A stretch of DNA of 64,000 bases from Atrina japonica (Eukaryota; Mollusca; Bivalvia; Pterioida; Pinnidae), in contig BROG01000970.1 of the NCBI GenBank assembly GCA_030159075.1, positions 75,001 through 139,000 on the forward strand, written 5' to 3'. Shown here piece after piece: positions 1 through 10,807 of the stretch; the stretch's first letter is position 1, and each line of letters opens with the position of its first letter. Under the pieces are notes generated by a model. That model saw only the letters and a list, made by a program, of their open reading frames with translations. It searched no databases and was not told the DNA's origin. A program made the translations under genes and the position numbers.

Positions 1-1051
1 AAACAGGATTCGTTAGAACTGAACCGACATTAAAATACAAGCTGCGTACAAATTGAAAAAAAGATAATTAAATAATTAAAAATAAATACACATAGTTGAC
101 AAGTTCCGTTAAGCTACATGTCCGTGCCGATGTGGTTACAATGGCGTACCTTTAAATTACTTCAATTTTTTTGCGATAGCCGTAGACATTTTAGTAAGAT
201 TTTATTTATGGAAGGCTTTTTTTAAATTAGATTGTATCAGCAATCTCTGCGCTTTTTATTTAAGCAATAAAGAATCTAACTCGGAATCAGGTACATTCGG
301 GCATTTTGTACTTGAACCGTGTATTTTACGACGTCACCCATTTACTATATGCGACCGAAAAATAATTGTGCATAGATGTTTACAAGATTATCTTGCATAA
401 ATATGACAATTAAATGGGTGAAAATTGTATGAAATAACATAATAAGAACAGTTATGACTTTTCGTTTTATTTATTTATTTACATGTAATTATATGCATAA
501 ATGATAATCAAGTGAGCTAACTACAAAATGCCCACCGCATCAATTTCGTTACAGTGACAAATTCGATATAACGTCAGTCCTATGTGGGAACAAACATGGT
601 CGTTGTAAAGAGGGTTCACTGTATATATTCACACACACAAATCAGGTAAAAATTGAGAAACGCGGACCTTTGGAAACATGAGGTAGGATCAGGTGCCACG
701 AGGAGTAAGCAACCCATGTTGATTGGTTATACCCGTCACCTTGAGTCCACAGTCAAATCCAAATGAAATAAGTGAGTAACGATTCTTCGTCACAACTGCT
801 ATCGAACAGGCAGCTCAACATCCGGATTGAAAGCTTATAGTAAAATTTGTGGCACTTCACCTAATGCTGTCGACATCTTTATACAATGTATAAGTGACGT
901 GATGTTCAATAAAATTTAAACAAAACATGGGGAAATATTATGCCATCCGCGGTTAAGCAATCTCTTTTGCAGACTTAAACTAAAAATGGTACTGTTCAAA
1001 CAGAAGTGAAGGGAATCTGTGACACTGGAATAAAGCAAATATTTTACTTAC
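1..1051. other. Intron after exon 5 of the GPR158-like gene (partial)
   Basis: No exon is recognisable here. A small inverted-repeat element (TACAGTG to CACTGTA) lies at about 550-624, and a Penelope-like tail on the minus strand at about 638-822. The rest is AT-rich sequence in which nothing was recognised. Confidence 0.4.
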
Positions 1052-1169
1052 TTTTTGAGATTTGTAATCACATCTAGCAGTGTTTTTGAAAGCGTTCTGT
1101 ATATTGAAAGGCTGAGCACACTGATTGATTTCCAGTTGCTCCAGAGGAACATCGACGGTTACAACACCT
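1052..1169 (-). CDS. Exon 5 of the GPR158-like gene: end of second Cache module
   Basis: The exon has a TTTTTTACAG acceptor and an AAA/GTAAGT donor. One base completes a Lys codon and 39 codons follow, ending in phase 0. It reads GVVTVDVPLEQLEINQCAQP and, after NAFKNTA, RCDYKSQK. This matches the GPR158/179 segment of D-[IV]-x-L-x-x-[VL]-[DE]-I-[ND]-Q-C and is the positional equivalent of exon 2, with the same entry phase 2 and exit phase 0. The next exon (EGF-like) and the seven-helix exons are not visible in 1-1046 and should lie left of the window. Total coding length over the five exons is 2556 nt, exactly 852 codons. Confidence 0.8.
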
Positions 1170-1399
1170 CTGTAAAAAAACGTAATAATTTAGACATGAC
1201 TTAAACAAGATACCAGTGATTACGTCTGAAAACAAAATTAACGTGGCATTGCAGGGTGAAGTTTTAAAAGTCAAAGTAATTTTTGAGATTTATGGTGTTG
1301 AGGACACTACTCGTACTATCACGTAAATAGTGCATGGACGTCCATATCTCAGGAGAAAGATATCGTGTCAAAATTTCGTATTGGCATTATTAAAAATAA

Positions 1400-1585
1400 A
1401 AAAATAAATGGTGAAAGCAAAACGAAAGTATAGGTTTAACAAGATATACTGGCACATCCGTACAAACAGGACGGGTCCAAAATAAAACATAACAGGGGTG
1501 ACAGGCTACTTGTTGACACAAAAATATTAGAGGTACAGAAATAGATTGAATCCGTGCATTTCATCTGTATATCCTATTTTTGTTG
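1400..1585 (+). repeat. Dispersed repeat related to sequence just upstream of the LINE at 31.8 kb
   Basis: Phrases such as ATAACAGGGGTGACA, a nearby TTGT(T/C)G(T/A)CACAAAA and AGTCCGTGCA-like text recur at about 31,565-31,745 on the same strand and, in part, inverted at about 36,690-36,745. The 31.6-kb copy sits directly before the LINE ORF1-like region, so this may be LINE 5' sequence. It lies in the intron between exons 4 and 5. Confidence 0.4.
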
Positions 1586-1760
1586 TTGTTATTTTCTGAC
1601 GTAATGTACAACATTCAAACAGCCTGCTATAGGAAACAAAAAGGGTATACGTAATTATAGCTCAATGAAGAAATTGTGTTCATCATTTATACGATGCAAT
1701 GTGCAAATACAATAAAGTGCAGTCAATGTATTAAAATATATACGCATTAAAATAACTCAC

Positions 1761-2958
1761 TTGAACTTTAATGAAGTACGTAAACTATCCAACCCAATAA
1801 ATGGAACTGCATAAGTAATAACCCAAGCATCCACCCTGCCATCACATCGGAAGTATGGAGCAGTCCATAAACCATGTGTTACACTCGGTGCTTTGTATCC
1901 CATGGGAAAATATTCAAATTTGATGGAACTTGTGCCATTAATATCAGAACGGACTTTGGCCTTCATTCTATATTTCTTCAATCCACTTGTATTCGTTTTC
2001 CATCGTTGGCGTATTTTTTGATACCAGGATTCAGTGTTATATCGCTTAGGGAGTCCAGCCGTATCTATTGCATAATACTCTCCATCTCTTTTGTATGCGA
2101 ATGGTCCGAAGAACTCTCTTGGTTTTCCATCCCAGTCTTCAAAAACATACGGTTCATAGTAGATTCCACTTGAAAGAACTTTATGATCAGACATAATATT
2201 AGCTAACACTTCGCCAAAAAGTAGTTCGTAGTGTATTCTTCCGCCTCCATTAAGATATCCGAAATTGTCTCCGATGATAACATTTTGCATCCAGTTGCTT
2301 AGCAGATGAGATATTCGCAGAGCAAATCTGGCCTGTGCATCAAATTGAGTTTCAGCACCATAACCTACATCTCCAGCGAGAAATAGGTCTGACGGAATCT
2401 TTGTTAAGCAATTGGAACGCTTAATTGAACCTATTTTTCGGAATATACTCTGCATTCTATCAAATCCCAGAGCATCGAAATCGGCCTGTCGTCTCTTCCT
2501 CTTCTTTGTTTTTCTTTTTTTGGGTGTCGTTCGTTGTGTATTCGGTGGAATATATTCCTGATCTATATAATCCTTCTTTTCATGACTTTTGGCTGTTTCC
2601 TTCTTTTTTGTTCCCTTCTGGGTTTCACTGGTGGTCACTTTTAATGGTTTTCCGTTTGCTATCTTTTTGTTGACCTGCTGGTTTTGTTGTCCAAGCTGTT
2701 TCCCTTTATTTCCTGTTCCCTTGGTAACTTTAGATTTTGTATTTTGTGAGTTTTGTTCTTTAGTATAACTACTGAATTCCCTTACATATTTGCCCTGTCT
2801 GTTACGCGGTTCTTCCTGTGATCTAAATGCTGTTGAATTAATGGATCGCATCTGTCGTCTGCTATATAGATCATCTGTTAAGAAAATGTCTTCTGCATTT
2901 CCGCCTTCGTCTACTGAAACTCTGGAAGACTGTTCCACGACGGGCAGAACACGTAGAA
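1761..2958 (-). CDS. Exon 4 of the GPR158-like gene: basic linker and second Cache-type module
   Basis: The exon is 1198 nt, entered at a TTCTAG acceptor (phase 1) and left at CAA/GTGAGT (phase 2). In precursor numbering, residues about 414-575 are a low-complexity, Lys/Arg/Gln/Thr-rich linker ending in the polybasic run KKRKTKKRKRR at 2489-2521. Residues about 576-813 form the second Cache-type module. Its markers are SNC then LAGDV, an alpha-helical RISHLLSNWMQNV, SWYQKIRQRW, and TAPYFRCDGRVDAWVITYAV leading to LKFK. These align by eye with GPR179/GPR158 better than module one does. An in-frame stop lies just upstream of the acceptor, so the exon cannot extend further. A less likely reading is that it opens a separate paralogous gene, but exon 3 would then have no visible 3' partner. 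Confidence 0.8.
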
Positions 2959-3325
2959 CTAGAATGTATTAAATAATTATAAAATAAATTGTACAATCAA
3001 AATAACAAAATAATAGAAAATAGAGAAAGGTTAAGTTTTAGAAACAATCCATACTAAACTACAACATAATATTCTGACACCAAAGAAATAAAAATACATT
3101 TTATTTTAATTTTATAAATAATTTTAGATGCGAAAGTAAGAGAATGTGTTATCAAAGAAAGACAAAGAAAGTGTGTGGGTGTGGGTGTGTGTGGAAAAGA
3201 AACAAAGAGATATAGTGAGAAAAGAGGGAAATAAATTTCCCCTTTGAAATATTGGTAAAATAACCGAATTACACTTTTAAAAACTTTTCAAACATAAAAT
3301 AATTTGACCGGCAAAATGGACTTAC

Positions 3326-3491
3326 AGTCAGTGCGATGACATTTGAATCCAGGAACGTACTCTTTTTCCGTTGCCTTCTCTAAGTCGCCGCCTTGAAATG
3401 GTGGATTGGTGGTTATTGGATAACTGAATCCGGAGTTACAGATGCAAACATATCCACCTCTTCCGAAACCTTTTCCGAATTTATGCTTACA
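3326..3491 (-). CDS. Exon 3 of the GPR158-like gene: EGF-like Cys-rich linker
   Basis: The exon has a TTTTACAG acceptor and a T/GTAAGT donor and is 166 nt long, entering in phase 0 and leaving in phase 1. It encodes a compact Cys-rich unit: CKHKFGKGFGRGGYVCICNS, a Tyr-Pro turn, then a KEYVPGFKCHRTD segment. The spacing G-x-Y-x-C-x-C-x-x-G-[FY] is the EGF-like hallmark found between the Cache domain and helix 1 in GPR158/GPR179. In those receptors it leads to the membrane; here the reading frame runs instead into a second ectodomain module. Confidence 0.75.
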
Positions 3492-3819
3492 CTGTAAAAC
3501 ATAGTTTTAATATTGTCAAAATACGGTTAGCAATATCAACATTGAATTCCGCATTAATCTGATAATTTGTTTTATAAAGAGTTAGCATGTAAGAATAAAG
3601 TGGAGCTATGATCAGCCAATCGGATTCGCCAATTTGGTCACTTTAATATATAACGAGAATCTGAAGTCGATCAGCCTCCATCGAACTGGCATCAACATTA
3701 GATTATAGTTATGCCGAAGATTTTATATTTATCACGGTAAATAAAGAAAGCAGAAGTTCTTCAATTGCAATTGTTCTTATCATTATCATAATGATCAGCG
3801 GATAAAAACATTCACAAAC

Positions 3820-3949
3820 CTGTGTTGTTTTTGTGTGACACTTGCTCACTCCAGACAAATAACTTGGACCCGGATTACCAATGCTGACAGGACATGCGTT
3901 AAATTCTATCCTCAGGAAGTCGATATCCATCACTGCAACTCCTACGAAT
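3820..3949 (-). CDS. Exon 2 of the GPR158-like gene: end of first Cache module and start of Cys-rich linker
   Basis: The exon is bounded by a CTACAG acceptor and a CAG/GTTTGT donor. One base completes a Lys codon from exon 1, and 43 codons follow, ending in phase 0. It reads FVGVAVMDIDFLRIEFNACP, then a stretch ending GVSKCHTKTTQ. This corresponds to the GPR158/179 segment with a GV-x-x-D-[IV] strand, an x-x-C and then an x-x-x-C-x-x-x motif leading into the EGF-like region. The phase fit to both neighbouring exons supports the splice model. Confidence 0.78.
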
Positions 3950-4094
3950 CTGTAGCCATAGATGATAAATACTTTATTATTCTCACATTCTATTCCTCAA
4001 AAGCATACATGCTGTTATTTTGATAATATTGCCTCGAATTGTTTAACTACGCCGGCGATTGATAATCCTGGCATCCATGAAAGAATATCAGCGT

Positions 4095-4488
4095 CCGAAG
4101 TCACCAAATTTACTCAGTACTCAAGCTCAACTTTTATTTCATTATTTGGACTATAAAATCATTTGTAAATTGTTTACGTTTAAATGATTAGGAAGTATAT
4201 TAATAATTTTTATCATTCACATATAAATTTTTGCGTCATACTGAGGATTTTCCTGCAAAAATGAATAAATATGTTGAATACGGTACTCAAAATTTGAGTG
4301 CGTACTCAAACAATATTTTAATATTTCAGAAGTTTTCTCCAAATGAGCAATGATTTTTATCATTATTTACAATTATGTGCCATCAATATATAAACATGTC
4401 CAGTGACAGAATAAATTTTGAGTGTTTTTACCTTAAAATCATGAAAAGTTAGTTGAGCTTGAGTAATGAGTAAATTTGGTGACTTCGG
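4095..4488. mobile_element. MITE-like element with long inverted ends
   Basis: The left end, CCGAAGTCACCAAATTTACT and onward through a CTCAAGCTCAACT, is the near-perfect reverse complement of the right end, which closes ATGAGTAAATTTGGTGACTT then CGG. The arms are about 38 bp. The interior is AT-rich with no coding capacity. The same end sequence recurs at about 15.66-16.22 kb. It sits in the intron between exons 1 and 2 of the GPR158-like gene. Confidence 0.6.
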
Positions 4489-4537
4489 GCCCAGGTTTTT
4501 TTCCACAAATTACAATATGATAATATTGTATTGTGCA

Positions 4538-4700
4538 ACCCGGGATTTTTTAAGAACATTATATTAGTATAAAACATCAAATATTTGAAACTTTTAATGA
4601 AAATAAAAATCATTTTGACAATCCGGGATTTTATAAGAACATTTTATTAGTATAAAACATCAAATATTTGAAACTTTTAATGAAAATAAAATTCATTTTG
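4538..4700. repeat. Tandem duplication, about 82-bp unit
   Basis: Two adjacent copies of a unit beginning AA(C/T)CCGGGATTTT and ending AATCATTTTGAC differ at only a few positions. Intronic; no function inferred. Confidence 0.7.
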
Positions 4701-4727
4701 ACAACTTGTATACCTTTATTTAATGAT

Positions 4728-5705
4728 AAAATGGAACCTGTCTTTAAAGACCACCTGTCTTTTAAGATCACATTCTGAGAAATATTTGGTTACATCATCC
4801 ATTAAATTGAACCTCTTTTTAGACATCGATATTTTTAGGAGGAACACATTTCAGTGGCAGATAGGGTGATCTCTAAAGACAGGTTTCACTATATCGGATG
4901 GAAAACTGATATTCTCCTTGGCACAATTAAATCTTAATTTCACCAAATCTTATTTACAATTCAGAATTTAGAAATATTTTTAGGGTTTTGATATCAAATA
5001 ACATATCGTGCAATAGTTCAAAAGTTGAAATAAAGTTTATGCAAATGTTTTCCCTTTGTACAACGATGATAGCCTTCGGGATACCCTTGCATGATGCGAT
5101 AGCATCTAAATTTGTTTAAAATGTTAATACAACACGATTTATATATCATACAATATTCATATGCACTGATTCAGTTATAATTTGCCTTTGTTGAAAAATA
5201 ATGAAACATGTGTATTCACTGCAACATCAACAGGGACTTTATTCTATTTTCATTTCAAACCAAAGTAGCTTTTTTGCATTTTATACCAAGATTAGAAGCT
5301 ACCTTCCATGCTTTGTATCCCCGAAATTGATTTAGTATTGAAAATTAGTCACCTGTTCAATTTTCATTTTAACAGCAAAAATAAAATAATCGAAGTAAGA
5401 TACCGTTTCACCGTAACTTCTAATCTAAAATATTGGATTACTTAAATACATGCTAATATATGCATAATGTACATATACAAATCTTCGCCATCAACAGCAG
5501 AAATTTGTAATATTTCACCAGAAAGCGATAAAAATTGAGCTTGATCACAGTAGAACCTCGCTTGAAGACCACTTCGCTTAGGATATCACCTTGACTTTAA
5601 TACCTTAATCACCGGTAATCAGTAACTTGAAAATGTCTTAATAGGTATCGTATATGTGCTGGCTCCCAACTGTGAGATCGCCACTTTGACTCAGTCAGTT
5701 AAGTG
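4728..5705. mobile_element. Diverged MITE-like copies with CAGTGGAACCT-type ends
   Basis: Two eroded copies, at about 4728-4895 and 5549-5705, carry phrases such as GAACCTCGCTTGAAGACCAC and AGACAGGTTTCACTAT. These resemble the well-preserved element at 39,213-39,395. Boundaries are approximate, and the sequence between the copies shows nothing recognisable. Confidence 0.4.
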
Positions 5706-5887
5706 GCCTTAATAACGAGATTCTGTCGTTTCTATTGAATTTGTTGGCCCTGGGCTCAGATTTTAAGTTCTAGAAGGGAAAGCCTTTCCTAATAGAATTT
5801 TATAAATAAATAATAAATAGAAATAAAAATAAGTTTAGTTTTAAAAATTAAACCAAAACAAATGCTCTGGACAATCATTTCTGTCAA

Positions 5888-5989
5888 TGAAATTTCATCA
5901 GTTGAGCTCGATTTTAAACTATATACAGTGAAACTGTATGAAATTTCATCAGTTGAGCTCGATTTTAAACTATATACAGTGAAACTGTA
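5888..5989. repeat. 51-bp tandem duplication
   Basis: Two identical adjacent 51-bp units begin near ATGAAATTTCATCAGTTGAG and end in ACAGTGAAACTGT. The second copy runs into the MITE at 5974-6151, so the duplication includes that element's left end. Confidence 0.75.
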
Positions 5990-6151
5990 TATAGGGGCCA
6001 CCCAAGGAACCACAAAACATTTACCTTTATGTGAAGGTGACCATTATACACAGGTTCAATTTAGTTATGCAGTCAAGGGACTTAAAAAATTGGCCTTTAT
6101 AAACAGGTAATCCTTATATAGAGGTGACCGCTATAGCAGGTTTTACTGTAT
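5974..6151. mobile_element. MITE-like element, TA-flanked, CAGTGAAAC...GTTTTACTGTA ends
   Basis: The left end TATACAGTGAAAC is complementary, with mismatches, to the right end AGGTTTTACTGTATA. The interior carries CTTTATGTGAAGGTGACC and GGCCTTTATAAACAGGTAAT, shared with a second copy at about 10,579-10,732. TA flanks and CAGT ends fit a Tc1/mariner-type non-autonomous element; no transposase is present. Confidence 0.55.
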
Positions 6152-6234
6152 ACATCTAGAGTTTTGGAAGAAAATGTGGTGTCATCAGTTATGTTTTGTT
6201 TTAGAAAACATCAAAATAACAAATGAATACATAC

Positions 6235-7178
6235 TTGGGTCTTCTTAAATGCGTCCAGTTTGAGTATCTGTCCATGAAATCTACTACGGGTGAAGCTGCA
6301 CTTACTATCCATTTGTTTGCTTTCTTGCAGTCGTAATAAGGGGCGGTAAACCTCACCGGTAATAATTTCTCGTCTTTATCATTTGTACCAGGTGAATTTG
6401 GTCCAAAGAAAGACGACGACTGAAATTCATCGTGTATAAATTTTCCGGTTTCGTTTGAATATTTAACGCCCACAGAATATGTAAACTTTAAAATGGAATC
6501 TTCTGAATCGCTGCGATCAGGCAGCCAGAATGAGTAATAAGGCGCCATTTTGTAGCCCTCGTGAGTGTAATTAGATACAGCTCCCAAATCCTCCACAACA
6601 TTAGTCCTCCCCGTCGGCTCTCGTAAGATAACACCCATGTCAAAGGTATCGTCGAAACGATAAGATTTAGCACCAAAGAGGGGCACAGTTTTGTTGAAAT
6701 CCATATTTCGTAACCAGTTTGGATAATATTGGAAATTATCAAACATCAAAGAACTCCCGTTGAATATGCCTTTATTGGCGTTGGTGTCTGCCGTCACCGA
6801 AATATATATATAGAACCAGTTCGGTTGATATTCAAAGTCAGATTGCGATTTATTCAGTTTTTGGAAAATGTAGCTGTAGAATAACGCACGATTTAGCGCC
6901 ATGTTATGTAAGTGAACGAGAGCCGTTCTGTTTTTGTAGAATATTTTGCTTAAAAGTTCGTTTGCCTTCGGTATCTGAGAAACTGCATCCTCTGGCAAAG
7001 TCATGTCTGCTTGTGTTCTTGCTTTGCAATCGGAAGATTTCTGAACAGAAGTCATCATTCCATTTATTCTGCCGTACGCATCTCCCGGTACCCAGTCGAA
7101 CACACTTTTATCGCTAATTGTATATGCTAACAGCGCGATTACAACTACAAACAAAATGTTCTGTACGCGATGAGCCAT
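6235..7178 (-). CDS. Exon 1 of GPR158/179-like (Smog-like) class C orphan GPCR: signal peptide and first Cache-type module
   Basis: The exon starts at an ATG and encodes 314 residues plus two bases of the next codon, ending at a GTATGT donor. Residues 8-21 (ILFVVVIALLAYTI) form a signal-peptide core. The remainder is extracellular, with seven N-glycosylation sequons (NRT, NKS, NGS, NKT, NYT, NET, NWT). The C-terminal part, APYYDCKKANKWIVSAASP then RRPK, matches the end of the GPR158/GPR179 Cache domain, where a PP(Y/F)-x-C segment is followed by a W-[IL]-[VIT]-[TS] strand. In that family the Cache domain is the ligand-sensing ectodomain; human GPR158 is reported to sense glycine through it. 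Here it is the first of two such modules in one precursor. A pyrimidine-rich acceptor at 7209-7210 implies a further 5' UTR exon upstream. Ligand and function of this protein are not known from the sequence. Confidence 0.8.
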
Positions 7179-7704
7179 GATGATATCAGTTTATTTTAGC
7201 AGAGATTTCTGAAACAAAAAGAGAAAACAAATTAAGTAAATAAAAAATATAACTGAACACTAACTTGGAATAATGGATATTGATATAAAAAATCATGTTT
7301 TACTGTTACCTTGGCGACCTGTTGCATTCAAAATTCCCAGGTAGTCGCACAATGAATTATTTAGATTGATATCGTTTTGCAATGATCAAAATCTTATATC
7401 AAATCTAAAATCAGAGGTTTGTATTTCTGTGTGAGTATGACAGCTGGTCATGGAAAATATAGAAAATCCGTTGTATGTATACGTTTGCAGCGACTAAAAT
7501 TTCCCCTCCATTTATTTAGAATGATGTAATGCGCTTAATCTGGTGGCAAAATGAAATCTTTGCTTAGGAAATAGAGGTGAGTGCGGTCAGGTGAGTAAGA
7601 AATTTAAACGCATACTTAGTACATGAAGATCTACAATCTTGTCTAGTCATCGATACTTGAGTTAGAAAGATGTTCAAGAGAGCAGTATGAATACACTACC
7701 TTTG

Positions 7705-7714
<10 letters not shown>

Positions 7715-7784
<70 letters not shown>
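7715..7784. repeat. (AG)n microsatellite
   Basis: Uninterrupted AG dinucleotides run for about 70 bp, 0.5 kb upstream of the first visible exon of the GPR158-like gene. Confidence 0.95.
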
Positions 7785-7787
<3 letters not shown>

Positions 7788-7937
7788 GTATATGTGATTC
7801 TATCGAAATTGCCATTATAATTTGGGTGTGATATGGATTCCAAATCCATATCAGAGGTTGCGATAACTATAATCTATATCGTTTAAAATACCATCTGGTA
7901 GCGAGAACGTAACTTTCTCAAACTCCACCCCCTCCCC

Positions 7938-8027
<90 letters not shown>
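7938..8027. repeat. (TA)n microsatellite
   Basis: About 90 bp of uninterrupted TA abut the start of a Penelope-like tail. Confidence 0.95.
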
Positions 8028-8030
<3 letters not shown>

Positions 8031-8449
8031 AGGGTGTGTTCAACATATGAACATTTCATATACAGATGTAAACTACTCACTGAAAAATTATTGACACAAA
8101 GATATTGAAAACGGCGTTTGATGTAATCGTTCCGCAAATTTTACGGTCGGTATAATAGTCTTGTTTGCGATTACTCTGCCTGACCAGGGGAAATGCTGAG
8201 TTGCTTTTTTCCTTGGCGGTTGTTGAGACGTCTGTACCAACTGTGACGAGGATTCGTTCCTCACGTATTTCATTTGGGCTTGACTGTGGACTCACTGCGG
8301 GTGTGACCCGTCGACAGAGGATGCTTACTTCTCAATGCCACCTGATCCAACCTCTTGGTTTCCAGAGGTCCGTGTTTTTTTCATTTTATCACCAGATATG
8401 TATCTATATCCTGGACATCCTAACGATTTATGCTTTGGCATCTAAGATG

Positions 8450-8450
<1 letters not shown>
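8028..8450 (+). mobile_element. Penelope-like element, 3' tail
   Basis: The sequence matches the region from GTGTTCAACATATGAACATT to the terminal GGTATCTGAGAT-like end of the longer copy at 29.5-30.75 kb. It therefore carries only the last RT codons and the 3' non-coding tail (CGGTCGGTATAATAGTCTTG, CTTGGTTTCCAGAGGTCCGT). It is flanked on both sides by (TA)n tracts. Confidence 0.7.
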
Positions 8451-8617
<167 letters not shown>

Positions 8618-8861
8618 TATTTTAGTATCTGGAAACTGAACACATCTTAACCTTCTTTAGGTCATAAATAAATACAGGATCCAATCGTCGTTTAAAACAG
8701 TTGTGTGTATCTGACTTTTACAAGTTCCCAGATCTATGTCCATTCGAATATCAGGATACTAAATGCTCTGAAGTTTCATACATGGTGAATTGTTTAATAA
8801 CGAAATGCCCCCAAAGACGTTCGTAATTTGAATATATGCATGTAAGTGCAGATATTACAAA

Positions 8862-8996
8862 TATAAAAAATCTAAGATACCAATGTGTTAATCATCCGGA
8901 TGTCCAGGACAGATACAAATCTGGTAAATATTGGACAAACACGGACCTCTGGAAACCAAGAGGTGGGATCAGGTGCCATGGAGAGGTAAGCATCCA
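8862..8996 (-). mobile_element. Penelope-like element, 3' tail fragment
   Basis: It carries ATCTAAGATACCAA, GGATGTCCAGGACAGATACA and ACACGGACCTCTGGAAACCA, the reverse complement of the tail of the 30-kb copy, cut off after about 135 bp. Confidence 0.65.
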
Positions 8997-9054
8997 ATCC
9001 AATCTAAAATGATATAGTTTCGTGTATCTTGTGTATATGATATGTCGTAGGTGA

Positions 9055-9150
9055 AAAATTTTACATTTTATGTCATATTCTGTCTCATATACATGTACAT
9101 TCCTAATAGACCATCTAGTGGTTATAATAACAAATGCATGTGTAAAATTG
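9055..9150. repeat. Dispersed repeat shared with 19.48-19.55 kb
   Basis: Both places carry TATGTCATATT(C/T)TGTC and, after a short gap, (C/G)T(A/G)GTGGTTA(T/G)AATAACAAA. The family is unknown and boundaries are approximate. Confidence 0.4.
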
Positions 9151-10161
9151 CAGCAATCTTGCCAAACGTAACCCGTAATATCTGTTATTTTTCATCTACC
9201 TTACTTTGGGCGTTGAAAATTAATTTTAGGTATTTTTTACGAAGATTGCCGAGTGACCAACAAACACGTGCTATTTGCAATTAATATACATTTTTATTCT
9301 TATTATCCTTTGCGTTTATTTTCGTACATCATCATTTCAACCTAAATCGAGCAAACTTGGTGTTTTTCGTTGTTTCAAAAATTTCGTTTCTGAAACTGTC
9401 CCCGTGCCGGGTATTTCGGCTGATCTTGACCCATTTTTAACTCGTGCCATCGCATTCTTGGCTTTATCATTCTTGACACATATGATCATGAGGTACGCAT
9501 ACTTTTTATAGTTATAATGCTTTGATTTTGTCAACGTTAGTATTGAGAGTAACATTAAAGATCAGAAAAAAATTCTTTTAGTGACATGAAATGTTTATTC
9601 ATATGTTCATCCGATTTTCTTCAGGTATTTAAAATAGCATTGAAAAGCATATATTTTACATAATATATACATTCTCCAATAAAGATCACGTCCTGAATTT
9701 AAAAATAAATATAAAACACATGAAAATCCGCCGACTTTAACACAGTCCGAGTGCGTAAAGGACCGAGACCCCCTGACCGAATTACGAAGTACATTTGATA
9801 TAGCGATAAAGTTTATCTGAAAGGTCATTGCATACGGAAATACAGCTGAAATTTTTTAGGTACGGGAAAATTTAAATTCTAATAAAACAAATAACTTCGA
9901 AAAGAAAATGTTTTACAACGTTTACGTGTTTGATAATGTATTTGCGCACACATTTTATAATCTCGACTATATGTCAGGGAACAAAGATCATCATTGTGAC
10001 AGCTTATATCGCTTCAATAGGTGTTTAACTGGTGTATTCCAATACAGATTGATAATCATTGCAATATATTTTTGTTTGTTACTAATTCTGACTTTCAAAG
10101 TTTCTATGGGGTGTTTTCATTGTTAATACATGTATTAATATCTTTTTATCAGTTTTGCTTT

Positions 10162-10446
10162 TTTGTTTGTTTTATTGTTGTTTAACGTCCCACTCAAGAA
10201 TATTTCACTTACATGGAGACGTCACCAAATGCCGGTGAAGGGCTTCAAATTTTGGCCTATGCTCGGCACTTACGGCCATTGAGCAGTGAGGGTTCTTTAA
10301 CGTGCCGACACCTACTGTGACACGGGCCCATCAGTTTTTACTGTCTCATCCGAAAAACAGGAAACCAACCTGTCGCCGGCGGGACTCGAACTAACGACCT
10401 CACGATCCAGAGTCGAGCGCGCTACCTACTGGGCCAGGCCGGCTCG
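10162..10446 (-). mobile_element. tRNA-derived SINE, family 1
   Basis: Read on the minus strand it has a tRNA-like head (GCCGGCCTGGCCCAGTAGGT, then a GAGTCGAGC-type stem and a B box within GTTAGTTCGAGTCCCGCC). A body follows with GTGTCGGCACGTTAAAGAAC and TGGCCGTAAGTGCCGAGCAT, and a tail of CGTTAAACAACAATAAA type. A full copy on the plus strand lies at 35,997-36,261. Confidence 0.75.
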
Positions 10447-10578
10447 ATCCGTTTTGTGATTTTGTTGTTGGTTTTGTTGCTAAATATGTGTAACTTAAAA
10501 AAAAAAAAAAAATATAGTCTAAACCTGTTGCCTAATCTGATAACACATTATCTGATATAACAGCAAGTTAAATAACAT

Positions 10579-10732
10579 ATATAGTGAAATCTGTAAAAAA
10601 TATTGACCTTTATGTGCAGGTGACCCTTATACACAGGTTCAATTTCGGTTTAAGTATGCATTCAAGGGATTGGCCTTTATAAACAGGTAATCCTATATAT
10701 AGAAGTGGCCGCTATAGCAGGTTTTACTGTAC
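10579..10732. mobile_element. MITE-like element, same family as 5974-6151
   Basis: It shares TTGACCTTTATGTGCAGGTG, TACACAGGTTCAATTT and GGCCTTTATAAACAGGTAAT with the 6-kb copy, and ends in GCAGGTTTTACTGTA. The interior is short and non-coding. Confidence 0.55.
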
Positions 10733-10807
10733 ATGTATATCCAAAAAAAAAAATACTTTGGTAAACTAATAAAAGTACTGATTTACTATAGGTAAATATA
10801 ATATGTA

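Noticed and set aside
2936..2958. Separate start of a second receptor gene at exon 4
   Set aside because: LRVLPVV could be the end of a signal peptide, but no start exon was found, and the phase fit with exon 3 plus exon 3's lack of another partner favours one gene; kept only as an alternative.
1874..2972. Plus-strand ORFs over the GPR158-like exon 4
   Set aside because: They are antisense shadows of a well-supported minus-strand exon with matching splice phases.
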